From: Zeimonas sp036675585
GTDB taxonomy: Bacteria > Pseudomonadota > Gammaproteobacteria > Burkholderiales > Burkholderiaceae_E
Direction: 5' to 3'
Length of the DNA: 32,792 nt
NCBI GenBank assembly: GCA_036675585.1
Contig: JAKFES010000234.1
Coordinates: 1-32,792, forward strand
Of the stretch, positions 7,593 to 14,684 are shown one piece after another. Under the pieces are notes generated by a model. That model did not search any database and had not been told where the DNA came from. It saw nothing but the letters and a program-made list of their open reading frames with translations. Made by a program: the position numbers and the translations under genes. Position 1 is the first letter of the stretch; every line of letters begins with the position of its first letter.

Positions 7593-8393
7593 TCAGGCGA
7601 TCAACAGTCGGTACAGGTTGCGCAGCATCGCCGCGGTCGCGCCCCAGATGAAGCGCTCCACGGAGTCTCCCGGCGCGCGATACGGCATCGCGAAGAAGAC
7701 GCGCTCCGCGGCCGGGCCCGGCAGACGAGCTTCGTCGCCCGGGTCGACGGCATCGGGAATGCGCATGCTGCGGCGTTGATGATGGCGGGGATCCATCAGG
7801 AAAGCGAGCGGCACCTCGAAAACGTCGGCGACCTCCCACGGATCGGGCCGCGGCTCGAAGCCCGGCTCGAGCACGCCGACGATCGGCGTCACCGCGAAAC
7901 CGGTGCCGGTCAGGTACTCGGGCAGGCTTCCGATGACCTCCACGCGTGCGGGATCGAGCCCGATCTCCTCGCTCGCCTCGCGCAATGCCGCGTCGATCGG
8001 GGATGCGTCGACCGCTTCGAGCCGCCCGCCGGGAAACGCGACCTGTCCGGAATGATGACGCAGATGCCAGGTGCGCTGCGTGAGCAGCACCGTCGTTCCG
8101 CTCGCATGCGCGACGATCGGAACGAGGACCGCGGCCGCGCGCGGATCGGCGCGATCGATGCGGAACCGGTCGTTGGTCTGCTCGGGCTGCCACGACGGCG
8201 GGTTCGCGAACCGCTCGCGAAGCGCCGGCACGACGAGCCGTTCGGGGCGCACCGCGGGCAACGACTCGGGCGACCCCGCGAGCGGCATCGCGCGGGGGTC
8301 GAGCGACGGAAGCGGCGCGACCGAAGGCTCGCGTGCGGGCGTGCCCGGCCGCGCGGCTCGCCGCGGGGGCTCAGGTGCGCGGGGCACCCGCAC
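7593..8393 (-). CDS. Nudix hydrolase, probable CoA pyrophosphatase (NudL-like)
   Basis: A Nudix hydrolase of up to 266 residues. The Nudix box reads GGRLEAVDASPIDAALREAS followed directly by EEIGL, containing REASEEIGL with the metal-binding glutamates. The region before it (LLTQRTWHLRHHSGQVAFPG) is typical of the CoA/acyl-CoA pyrophosphatase subfamily (YeaB/NudL). Cleavage of CoA to phosphopantetheine and 3',5'-ADP is therefore the likely reaction. The start is uncertain. GTG 8393 overlaps the rplS stop by 23 nt and keeps the PLPSLDPRAMPL segment that resembles relatives' N-termini. GTG 8387 or ATG 8288 are alternatives, and none has a strong ribosome-binding site. The overlap suggests co-translation with rplS. 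Confidence 0.9.
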   Translation of the reverse strand: MRVPRAPEPPRRAARPGTPAREPSVAPLPSLDPRAMPLAGSPESLPAVRPERLVVPALRERFANPPSWQPEQTNDRFRIDRADPRAAAVLVPIVAHASGTTVLLTQRTWHLRHHSGQVAFPGGRLEAVDASPIDAALREASEEIGLDPARVEVIGSLPEYLTGTGFAVTPIVGVLEPGFEPRPDPWEVADVFEVPLAFLMDPRHHQRRSMRIPDAVDPGDEARLPGPAAERVFFAMPYRAPGDSVERFIWGATAAMLRNLYRLLIA

Positions 8394-8757
8394 GCGCGGA
8401 GCGGCCGGGCAGCTTCTCCTTGATGCGCGCCGACTTGCCCGAGCGTTCGCGCAGGTAGTAGAGCTTGGCGCGGCGAACGTCGCCGCGGCGCTTGACCTCG
8501 ATTCCGGCGATCAGCGGCGAGTACAACTGGAACGTGCGCTCGACGCCTTCGCCCGACGAGATCTTGCGGACGATGAACGAGGAGTTCAACCCGCGATTGC
8601 GGATCGCGATGACGACGCCCTCGTAGGCCTGCACGCGCTTGCGCGTGCCCTCGACGACGTTGACGCTGACGATGACGGTATCGCCCGGGGCGAACGGGGG
8701 AATCGTCTTCCCGAGCCGGTCGATTTCTTCCTGCTCGAGTTGCTGGATCAGATCCAT
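8371..8757 (-). CDS. rplS: 50S ribosomal protein L19
   Basis: L19 sits at the 30S-50S interface. The 128-residue product begins MDLIQQLEQEEIDRL and has the family blocks FAPGDTVIVSVNVVEGTRKR, QAYEGVVIAIRNRGLNSSF, GVERTFQLYSP and RRGDVRRAKLYYLRER. ATG 8757 is preceded by AGGAG with 8-nt spacing; longer in-frame extensions upstream are not conserved. It is the last gene of the canonical rpsP-rimM-trmD-rplS operon but is separated from trmD by 146 bp containing a perfect 8-bp hairpin. The C-terminal Ala/Arg-rich tail (LPGRSARAGAPRT) is variable in the family. The downstream Nudix gene overlaps its stop. Confidence 0.98.
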   Translation of the reverse strand: MDLIQQLEQEEIDRLGKTIPPFAPGDTVIVSVNVVEGTRKRVQAYEGVVIAIRNRGLNSSFIVRKISSGEGVERTFQLYSPLIAGIEVKRRGDVRRAKLYYLRERSGKSARIKEKLPGRSARAGAPRT

Positions 8758-8874
8758 TGCGGATGCTCCTGGAGCCGTCGTGTCGCGTCGTTTCGTGTAG
8801 GAATCCCGGTGCGGCGCCGACAATCGACGTTCGCCCGCAGTCCGGCAAGGCACGCGCAGAGGACGGGGTGGTTT

Positions 8875-8894
8875 CTTTGCGCGCACGCGCAAAG
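8875..8894 (-). other. Perfect 8-bp hairpin in the trmD-rplS spacer
   Basis: CTTTGCGC (8875-8882) and GCGCAAAG (8887-8894) are perfect inverted copies around a 4-nt loop. The hairpin lies in the 146-bp spacer between trmD and rplS. No T-run follows it on either strand, so it does not look like an intrinsic terminator. It could be an RNA-processing or stability element. Just upstream, a TAGAAT hexamer (8901-8906, minus strand) overlaps the trmD stop codon, but I find no convincing -35 at normal spacing. Confidence 0.45.
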
Positions 8895-8903
8895 CCCGAG
8901 ATT

Positions 8904-9686
8904 CTAGCGTTTTTCGCGCTCCGGCGCCACGCAATCGGCACGCAGGGCTTGCGCCAGCACGCGCTCGTCGGCCGCATCGAGCCGGCCCTCGGCACGGGCA
9001 CGTTCGATCAGCGCCGGGCGCTTGCGCAAGGTCGCGAGCAGCGCCTGGTCGCGGCGCCAGCGCTCGATCTGCGCATGGTGTCCCGACAACAGCACCGGCG
9101 GCACCGCCCGGCCCTCGAACACCTCGGGACGCGTGTAGTGCGGATGGTCGAGCAGTCCGTTGGCGAACGAATCGCACGCGGCCGACTGCACGTCGTTCAT
9201 CGCGCCGGGCAACTGGCGCACGACGGCATCGATCAGCATCATGGCGGGCAACTCGCCGCCGGAGACGACGAACTCGCCGACGGCGATCTCCTCGTCGACG
9301 TGGGCGTCGATCAGTCGCTGGTCGATCGCCTCGTAGCGGCCGGCGACGACGATCGCGCCCTCGCCCACGGCGAGCGCACGCACGCGCGCGTCGTCGAGCG
9401 CGCGCCCCTGCGGAGACAGCGCGAGCACCGGCCGCCCGGGTGGACCGGCTTCCCGTGCCGCGCGGATCGCCACCGCGAGCGGCTGCGCGAGCATCACCAT
9501 TCCGGGGCCGCCACCGTACGGCCGGTCATCGATGCTGCGGTAGGCATCGGCGGCGAAATCGCGCGGGTTCCAGCAGGCAAGCGTCCACAGCCCGCGCTCG
9601 TGCGCGCGCGCAGTGATGCCGAAGCGCGTGATCGCCTCGAACATCTCGGGAAAGATCGTGATCGCGTCGATGCGCACGTTCGCCAT
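8904..9686 (-). CDS. trmD: tRNA (guanine-37-N1)-methyltransferase
   Basis: TrmD makes m1G37 next to the anticodon, preventing +1 frameshifts. The 260-residue SPOUT-class enzyme begins MANVRIDAITIFPEMFEAI and carries YRSIDDRPYGGGPGMVM, the knot segments LALSPQG and IVVAGRYEAIDQR, and the AdoMet/G37 region EFVVSGGELPAM. It also has the C-terminal HPHYTRPEVFEG and PPVLLSGHH. ATG 9686 matches the family start. The start codon is immediately preceded by an inverted repeat (9689-9702) instead of a clear Shine-Dalgarno sequence, which may keep TrmD levels below those of the ribosomal proteins in the same operon. It lies 50 bp after rimM and 146 bp before rplS. Confidence 0.98.
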   Translation of the reverse strand: MANVRIDAITIFPEMFEAITRFGITARAHERGLWTLACWNPRDFAADAYRSIDDRPYGGGPGMVMLAQPLAVAIRAAREAGPPGRPVLALSPQGRALDDARVRALAVGEGAIVVAGRYEAIDQRLIDAHVDEEIAVGEFVVSGGELPAMMLIDAVVRQLPGAMNDVQSAACDSFANGLLDHPHYTRPEVFEGRAVPPVLLSGHHAQIERWRRDQALLATLRKRPALIERARAEGRLDAADERVLAQALRADCVAPEREKR

Positions 9687-9688
9687 TC

Positions 9689-9702
9689 GCCCGCTCGCGG
9701 GC
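9689..9702 (-). promoter_or_regulatory. Hairpin abutting the trmD start codon
   Basis: The mRNA sequence just upstream of the trmD ATG forms GCCCGC/GCGGGC (9689-9694 with 9697-9702). It ends two bases before the start codon and covers the expected ribosome-binding region. No free AGGAG-like sequence is visible. Limiting ribosome access and lowering TrmD yield is an inference. Low TrmD relative to S16 and L19 is known for the E. coli operon. Confidence 0.4.
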
Positions 9703-9736
9703 ACTGCTCCGCCCGCTCGCCGGCGGCGCTCGGGAG

Positions 9737-10279
9737 TCAATAATCGCGTCGCCAGTCTGCCAGAACGAAGCGTTCGGCCAGATCGACGCGCACGATCACT
9801 TCCGGAATCAGCGGGATCAGCCGATCGGGCGCGGGCGCGCCGTGCTCGTCGACGTCGGACAGGCGCAGCACCGGATGCGCGACGTGGTCGTCGATTCCGG
9901 TCACCACGCCGAGCACTTCGCCCGACGGGTTGCGGACCGTGCAGCCGATCAGGTCGGCCCAGTAGATCTCGTCGGCGGCGGGAGCCGGAAACCGCGCGCG
10001 AGAGAGCAGCACTTCGAAACCGTCGAACGCCTCGGCCGCCGTGCGATCGTCGATCCCGTCGAACTTCGCGACGAGCTCGCGGCCGTGCACCCTCGCCTCC
10101 TCGACCCGCACCACGCGCGCATCGCCCTTGCCGCGCAGCCACCATTCGGCCAGTGCGAGCAGCAGCGAATCGCGCGCATCGTTGAACGGCGCGACGCGCA
10201 CCCAGCCGCGCACGCCCCAGGCGCCGACGACACGCCCGACGAGCACCGCGTCGGCCGGAATCTCGAGGCGGTCGGCCAC
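9737..10279 (-). CDS. rimM: 16S rRNA processing protein RimM
   Basis: RimM is a 30S maturation factor that binds S19 and the head of the subunit. The 180-residue product has the N-terminal RimM domain (VLVGRVVGAWGVRGWVRV, the family's signature G-x-G-x-x-G stretch) and the C-terminal PRC-barrel (EIYWADLIGCTVRNPSGEVLG, RLIPLIPEVIVRVDL). It starts with GTG 10279, 46 bp after the rpsP stop, with only a weak purine-rich ribosome-binding site. The second position in rpsP-rimM-trmD-rplS is conserved across proteobacteria. The length is normal (about 165-185 residues). Confidence 0.97.
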   Translation of the reverse strand: MADRLEIPADAVLVGRVVGAWGVRGWVRVAPFNDARDSLLLALAEWWLRGKGDARVVRVEEARVHGRELVAKFDGIDDRTAAEAFDGFEVLLSRARFPAPAADEIYWADLIGCTVRNPSGEVLGVVTGIDDHVAHPVLRLSDVDEHGAPAPDRLIPLIPEVIVRVDLAERFVLADWRRDY

Positions 10280-10325
10280 GGCCCGCTACCCGGATCGGGA
10301 GCAGCCAGCCCGACGGGGGCCGCGC

Positions 10326-10580
10326 TCAGGCGGCGACCGGCTGCGCGTGCCGGCGGGCGAGGCGCTCGACCGTCGGCGACAGCGCGGCACCCTGCTGCTT
10401 CCAGTATTCGAGGCGTTCGACCGCCAGCTTCAGACCCGGCTCGTTGCCGGTCGCGATCGGGTTGTAGAACCCGAGTCGCTCGATGAATTCGCCGTCGCGC
10501 CGGCTGCGCTTGTCCGCCGCGACGATGTGATAGAACGGGCGCTTCTTCGCACCACCGCGCGTCAGGCGGATGACGACCAT
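10326..10580 (-). CDS. rpsP: 30S ribosomal protein S16
   Basis: S16 stabilises the 5' domain of 16S rRNA. The 84-residue protein begins MVVIRLTRGGAKKRPFYHIV and continues with ADKRSRRDGEFIERLGFYNP, both diagnostic. The C-terminus (AALSPTVERLARRHAQPVAA) is a little longer than the E. coli protein's core. ATG 10580 is preceded by AAGGA at good spacing. It is the first gene of the rpsP-rimM-trmD-rplS operon, and a good promoter lies 36-64 bp upstream within the 83-bp gap to the radical SAM gene. Confidence 0.98.
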   Translation of the reverse strand: MVVIRLTRGGAKKRPFYHIVAADKRSRRDGEFIERLGFYNPIATGNEPGLKLAVERLEYWKQQGAALSPTVERLARRHAQPVAA

Positions 10581-10615
10581 ATTCCGTTTCCTTCGAGAGC
10601 GATGAAAAACCGGTG

Positions 10616-10644
10616 ATTCTAACCCGCGCACGGTTGCCTCGCAA
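10616..10644 (-). promoter_or_regulatory. Sigma-70 promoter of the rpsP-rimM-trmD-rplS operon
   Basis: On the minus strand there is a -35 TTGCGA (10639-10644, 4/6 match), a 17-bp spacer and a -10 TAGAAT (10616-10621, 5/6 match). The inferred start is near 10609, giving a leader of about 29 nt before rpsP with AAGGA in it. Spacing and location, in the only gap before the operon, support it. Confidence 0.65.
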
Positions 10645-10663
10645 TGCGGGCGCGGCGCGCGCG

Positions 10664-11758
10664 TCAGAACAGACCGAGTTGCGATGCGCCCGGATCGCGC
10701 CGGAACCGATCGGTTCGCAGCTCGATCGGGTCGCGTTCGTAGCCCAGGCGTCGCAAAGCCATCTCGAAGCGCAGCCGGATCAGCTCGGCCCACGGCCCTT
10801 CGCCGCCGAAGCGCGCGAGCCTGCGATCCCGGTTCGATCCGCCTTTCGGACGAAGATCGTGCAGCCGGTTCAGGACGCGCTGCGCGCGCTCCGGGTAATG
10901 CTCGGCGAGCCAGTCGACGAACAGTTGCCGCAACTCGTGCGGCAGGCGAAGCGTCGCGTAGAACGCACGCCGGGCGCCCGCGTCGCGGGCGGCAGCGAGC
11001 ACGCTTTCGATCTCGGGCTCGTTCAGGAACGGCGCGATCGGTGCGAGCGAAACGCCGACCGGAATGCCTGCCTCGTGCAGCCGGCGCATCGTCTGCAGCC
11101 GGCGCCACGGCGCGGCGGCGCGCGGCTCCCAGCGCCGGGCGAGCGCCGGGTCGAGCGTGGTGAGCGTGAGCGAGACACTGACCAGGCCTTCGCGCGCCAT
11201 CGGCGCCAGCAGATCGAGGTCGCGTTCGATGAGCGCCGATTTCGTGAGCACGCTGAACGGATGCCGGTGCTCGTGCAGGATCTCGACGAGCGCGCGCGTG
11301 ATCCGGTATCGGCGCTCGAGCGGCTGGTACGCGTCGGTTGCGGTGCCGAGCGCGAGCGGCTCGCATCGGTAGCCGCCGGCGCCGAGCTCGGCGCGCAGCC
11401 GTTCGGCCGCGTTGATCTTGACGAAGATCTTCGATTCGAAATCGAGCCCCGGCGACAGCCCGACGTAGCCGTGGTTGGGCCGCGCGTAGCAGTAGATGCA
11501 ACCGTGCTCGCAACCGCGATACGGATTGATCGACCGATGGACGGGCACGTCCGGCGAATCGTTGCTGGTGATCAGCGAGCGCGCGTGCTCCTCGAAGACC
11601 TCGGTGACCGGCGCCGCGGGTTCGTCGGCAGCGTCGGGGTCGTTCGCCCAGCCGTCGTCGAAGGCCTCGCGGCGCAATTCGAAACGGTTCTGCGGATTGG
11701 ACAGGGCGCCGCGGCCCCGCTGCGCGGCGATCGGACGAGTGCGAATTCCGGTGGACAT
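10664..11758 (-). CDS. PA0069-family radical SAM protein (SplB-related), probably SOS-controlled
   Basis: A 364-residue radical SAM protein. The [4Fe-4S] motif CEHGCIYC places the cysteines at residues 83, 87 and 90, within YRGCEHGCIYCYARPNHGY. Downstream blocks FESKIFVKINAAE, LALGTATDAYQP, TKSALIERDLDLL and SLTTLDPALARRWEPR are typical of the group named after P. aeruginosa PA0069 and distantly related to spore photoproduct lyase. The chemistry is unknown; DNA or nucleotide repair is a reasonable guess. ATG 11758 is preceded by a strong promoter whose -10 box overlaps a CTGT-N8-ACAG LexA site, so damage induction is likely. As I recall, PA0069 itself is in the P. aeruginosa LexA regulon. The gene stands alone between a putative terminator and the rpsP promoter. 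Confidence 0.9.
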   Translation of the reverse strand: MSTGIRTRPIAAQRGRGALSNPQNRFELRREAFDDGWANDPDAADEPAAPVTEVFEEHARSLITSNDSPDVPVHRSINPYRGCEHGCIYCYARPNHGYVGLSPGLDFESKIFVKINAAERLRAELGAGGYRCEPLALGTATDAYQPLERRYRITRALVEILHEHRHPFSVLTKSALIERDLDLLAPMAREGLVSVSLTLTTLDPALARRWEPRAAAPWRRLQTMRRLHEAGIPVGVSLAPIAPFLNEPEIESVLAAARDAGARRAFYATLRLPHELRQLFVDWLAEHYPERAQRVLNRLHDLRPKGGSNRDRRLARFGGEGPWAELIRLRFEMALRRLGYERDPIELRTDRFRRDPGASQLGLF

Positions 11759-11775
11759 GCCGGGAAACGCCTGGA

Positions 11776-11791
11776 CTGTACAAAGAAACAG
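11776..11791. promoter_or_regulatory. LexA (SOS) box
   Basis: CTGT (11776-11779), eight bases, then ACAG (11788-11791) matches the beta/gammaproteobacterial LexA consensus CTGT-N8-ACAG exactly. The flanking TA at 11792-11793 also fits the extended consensus ending ACAGTA. It overlaps the -10 of the radical SAM promoter and covers its inferred start site, the classic position for repression. The next gene on the other side is convergent in layout and does not share this promoter. Confidence 0.85.
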
Positions 11792-11817
11792 TATAGGCGA
11801 GAAAGCGGCGCTGTCAC
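11790..11817 (-). promoter_or_regulatory. Sigma-70 promoter of the radical SAM gene
   Basis: On the minus strand there is a -35 GTGACA (11812-11817, 5/6 match), a 16-bp spacer and a -10 TATACT (11790-11795, 5/6 match). The inferred start is near 11783, inside the LexA box, about 25 nt before the ATG. Both hexamers are unusually good for this GC-rich DNA, as expected for a tightly repressed promoter. Confidence 0.75.
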
Positions 11818-11837
11818 GCGGTTTTCGTGGTGCGAAA

Positions 11838-11869
11838 CGGGGCCGCGACGCGCGCGCCGCACGGCCCCG
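11838..11869 (-). terminator. Possible terminator after the acyl-CoA dehydrogenase gene
   Basis: CGGGGCCG (11838-11845) and CGGCCCCG (11862-11869) form an 8-bp GC stem around a 16-nt loop, 32 bp beyond the acyl-CoA dehydrogenase stop. On the minus strand only TTT follows, so it is weak as an intrinsic terminator. Its position between two units supports the call. Confidence 0.35.
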
Positions 11870-11900
11870 ATGCGAACGGGCCTGGCGCGGTCGCGCTGCG

Positions 11901-13706
11901 TCAGAACGCCGCTGCGGGCAGCGCGAGCACGCCGGGCGCCCCGTCGACGATCGACGAGGCGATTCCCGGCGCCTGCGACAGGATGTGGTCGGCGTGGAAG
12001 CGCGCGGTGGCGATCTTGGCGCCGAGGAATCGCGCGTCGCCGACGCCGGCCTTGCGCATCGCGTCGGCCTTGAGCGCCGCTCGGGCCATCTGCCATCCGG
12101 TGAGCACGATGCCGGCGAGCTTCAGGTACGGGACGCTGCCCGCGAACACGACGCGCACGTCGTCGCGGAAGGCGCCGACGACGAACTCGACCGACTGCTC
12201 GAGCGCCTGGCGCCCCGCCGTCAGGCGGGCGGCGATCGCGGCGAGATCGTCGCCACCGCGTTCGACCAGGGCCTCTTCGGTTTCGCGAACGTTCGCGAGC
12301 AGCGCGCGCGCGACGGCTCCGCCGTCGCGAACGGTCTTGCGCCCGACGAAGTCGTTCGCCTGGATCGCGGTGGTGCCTTCGTAGATGGTCAGGATGCGCG
12401 CGTCGCGGTAATACTGCGCCGCGCCGGTCTCTTCGATGTACCCCATGCCGCCGTGCACCTGGACGCCGAGCGAAGCGACGTCGATCGACATCTCGGTGGA
12501 CCAGCCCTTGACGATCGGGACCAGGTATTCGTAGATGCGCGCGCTGCTTTCGCGCACCTGCGCGTCGGTCGCGTGATGCGCCAGATCGGAATGCGCGGCC
12601 GCAACGTAGGCGAGCGCACGCGCGCCTTCGACGTGCGCACGCATCGTCATCAGCATCCGGCGTACGTCGGGGTGATGGACGATCGCAACCGGGCCGCTCG
12701 AGCCCGCGACGTCGCGGCTTTGCACGCGTTCCTTCGCGTAGGCGACCGCGCGCTGGTAGGCGCGATCGGCAACGGCGATTCCCTGGATGCCGACCGCGAA
12801 ACGCGCCGCGTTCATCATCACGAACATGTACTCGAGGCCGCGGCTCTCCTCGCCGATCCGGTAACCGATCGCGCCGGGACCCACGTCGCCCTTGCCCTCG
12901 CCGTAGAGCAGCACCGCGGTGGGGCTCGCCTTGATGCCGAGCTTGTGCTCGATCGACGCGCACCACACGTCGTTGCGCCGCCCGCTTTCACCTTGCTCGT
13001 CGATCAGGAACTTCGGAACCAGGAACAGCGAGATGCCCTTGACGCCTTCGGGCGCATCGGGCGTGCGCGCGAGCACGAGATGGACGATGTTGCGCGCCAT
13101 GTCGTGTTCGCCGAAGGTGATGAAGATCTTCTGCCCGAACAGCCGGTACGTGCCGTCGGACTGCGGCACCGCGCGCGTGCGAACGAGCGCGAGATCCGAT
13201 CCGGCCTGCGGCTCGGTGAGATTCATCGTGCCGGTCCAGTCGCCGGAGATCAGGTTCGGCACGTACGCCTGCTGCTGCGTGGCCGAGCCCGCGGTGAGCA
13301 GCGCCTCGATCGCACCGTCGGTGAGCAGCGGGCACAGCGCGAACGACAGGTTCGCCGCGTTGAGCATCTCGATGCACGGCGTGGCGATCAGCTTGGGCAA
13401 TCCCTGTCCGCCGAACGATTCGGGATGCTGCACGCCTTGCCAGCCGGCTTCGGTGAAACGCCGGAACGCGTCGGCGAAACCGGGCGAAGTGGTGACGGCG
13501 CCGTTCTCGAGCGTGGCCGGCTGCAGGTCGCCGCTGCGGTTCAGCGGGGCGACGACGCCCTCGTTGAACTTCGCGCACTCCTCGAGCACCGCGCGCGCGG
13601 TGTCGTATCCGGCCTCGCTGAAATCGGGCAGCGCGGCGAGCTCGTCGATGCCTGCCAGCTGGCGCATCGCGAACAGCATGTCTTCGACGGGGGCACGGTA
13701 CGGCAT
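11901..13706 (-). CDS. Acyl-CoA dehydrogenase (large, about 600-residue class)
   Basis: A flavin-dependent acyl-CoA dehydrogenase that passes electrons to ETF. The 601 residues exceed the usual 380-400 because of N- and C-terminal extensions, as in the large subfamily that includes 3-methylmercaptopropionyl-CoA dehydrogenase-like (DmdC) proteins. The FAD/substrate loop MNLTEPQAGSDLALVRTRA, GQKIFITFGEHD and QVHGGMGYIEETGAAQYYRD are present. The likely catalytic base is Glu443 in IYEGTTAIQANDFVGRK. ATG 13706 has AAGGAG with 8-nt spacing. It follows etfA by 31 bp, so the dehydrogenase is made with its electron acceptor. Substrate chain length cannot be read from the sequence; a DmdC-like role is possible but not shown by context. 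Confidence 0.93.
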   Translation of the reverse strand: MPYRAPVEDMLFAMRQLAGIDELAALPDFSEAGYDTARAVLEECAKFNEGVVAPLNRSGDLQPATLENGAVTTSPGFADAFRRFTEAGWQGVQHPESFGGQGLPKLIATPCIEMLNAANLSFALCPLLTDGAIEALLTAGSATQQQAYVPNLISGDWTGTMNLTEPQAGSDLALVRTRAVPQSDGTYRLFGQKIFITFGEHDMARNIVHLVLARTPDAPEGVKGISLFLVPKFLIDEQGESGRRNDVWCASIEHKLGIKASPTAVLLYGEGKGDVGPGAIGYRIGEESRGLEYMFVMMNAARFAVGIQGIAVADRAYQRAVAYAKERVQSRDVAGSSGPVAIVHHPDVRRMLMTMRAHVEGARALAYVAAAHSDLAHHATDAQVRESSARIYEYLVPIVKGWSTEMSIDVASLGVQVHGGMGYIEETGAAQYYRDARILTIYEGTTAIQANDFVGRKTVRDGGAVARALLANVRETEEALVERGGDDLAAIAARLTAGRQALEQSVEFVVGAFRDDVRVVFAGSVPYLKLAGIVLTGWQMARAALKADAMRKAGVGDARFLGAKIATARFHADHILSQAPGIASSIVDGAPGVLALPAAAF

Positions 13707-13737
13707 CTCGATGGCTCCTTGCGCCGGACAGCGACGC

Positions 13738-14670
13738 TCAGCCCAGTTCCTTCACCAGCTCGGGCACCACGGCGAACAGATCGCCGACCAGGCCGTAATC
13801 GGCGACGCCGAAGATCGGCGCCTCCTCGTCCTTGTTGATCGCCACGATGACCTTGCTGTCCTTCATTCCGGCCAGGTGCTGGATCGCGCCGGAGATGCCG
13901 ATCGCCACGTACAGCTGCGGCGCGACGATCTTCCCGGTCTGGCCGACCTGCCAGTCGTTCGGGGCGTAGCCGGCGTCGACCGCCGCGCGCGAGGCGCCCA
14001 GCGCGGCGCCGAGCCTGTCGGCGAGCGGCTCGAGCAGCTTGAAGTTCTCGGCGCTGCCCATCCCTCGTCCACCCGACACGACGACGCGCGCGGCGGTGAG
14101 CTCGGGTCGATCGCTGCGCGCGATCTCGCGCCCGACGAACTGCGACTGGCCGGAATCGGCGACCGCCTCGACGCGCTCGACCGGCGCCGAACCGCCGTCG
14201 GCGGCGACCGGATCGAAACCCGTGGTGCGCACGGTGACGACCTTCACCGGGTCGGCGCTCTGCACCGTGGCGATCGCGTTGCCGGCATAGATCGGTCGCG
14301 TGAAGGTATCGGCCGACTCGACGCCGATGATGTCGGAGATCTGCGCCACGTCGAGCCGGGCGGCGACCCGCGGCAGCACGTTCTTGCCGAACGCGGTCGC
14401 CGGGGCGAGGATGTGCGTATATCCACCGGCTGCCGCGAGCACCTGCGCGGCGACGTTTTCGGCGAGCTGGTCGGCAAGCTGCGGCGCATCGGCGAGCAGC
14501 ACTTTCGAGACGCCGGCGGCTTTCGAGGCCGCCTGCGCGACCGCCTCGCAACCGCTTCCGGCCACCAGCACCGTGGCGTCGCCGCCGAGGCGTTGGGCGG
14601 CGGCCAGCGTATTGAGCGTGCTCGGCTTGAGCGCCGCATTGTCGTGTTCGGCCAGGACGAGAACTGCCAT
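13738..14670 (-). CDS. etfA: Electron transfer flavoprotein alpha subunit
   Basis: EtfA binds FAD and, with EtfB, carries electrons from acyl-CoA dehydrogenases to ETF:quinone oxidoreductase. The 310-residue product starts MAVLVLAEHDNAALKPSTLN and has the C-terminal FAD domain with VVSGGRGMGSAENFKLLEPL, DAGYAPNDWQVGQTGKIVAP, YVAIGISGAIQHLAGMKDSK and AINKDEEAPIFGVADYGLVG, all diagnostic. It lies 14 bp after etfB and 31 bp before the acyl-CoA dehydrogenase gene. Length and order are those of the common group I ETF used in fatty-acid oxidation. Confidence 0.98.
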   Translation of the reverse strand: MAVLVLAEHDNAALKPSTLNTLAAAQRLGGDATVLVAGSGCEAVAQAASKAAGVSKVLLADAPQLADQLAENVAAQVLAAAGGYTHILAPATAFGKNVLPRVAARLDVAQISDIIGVESADTFTRPIYAGNAIATVQSADPVKVVTVRTTGFDPVAADGGSAPVERVEAVADSGQSQFVGREIARSDRPELTAARVVVSGGRGMGSAENFKLLEPLADRLGAALGASRAAVDAGYAPNDWQVGQTGKIVAPQLYVAIGISGAIQHLAGMKDSKVIVAINKDEEAPIFGVADYGLVGDLFAVVPELVKELG

Positions 14671-14684
14671 GACGTCGTACCCCT

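Noticed and set aside
8875..8894. Hairpin between trmD and rplS as an intrinsic terminator.
   Set aside because: No T-run follows the stem on either strand, and terminating here would silence rplS.
11496..13838. 780-codon plus-strand frame opposite the radical SAM and acyl-CoA dehydrogenase genes.
   Set aside because: It is an antisense shadow: no domain, and it runs over an SOS promoter and a terminator-like hairpin.
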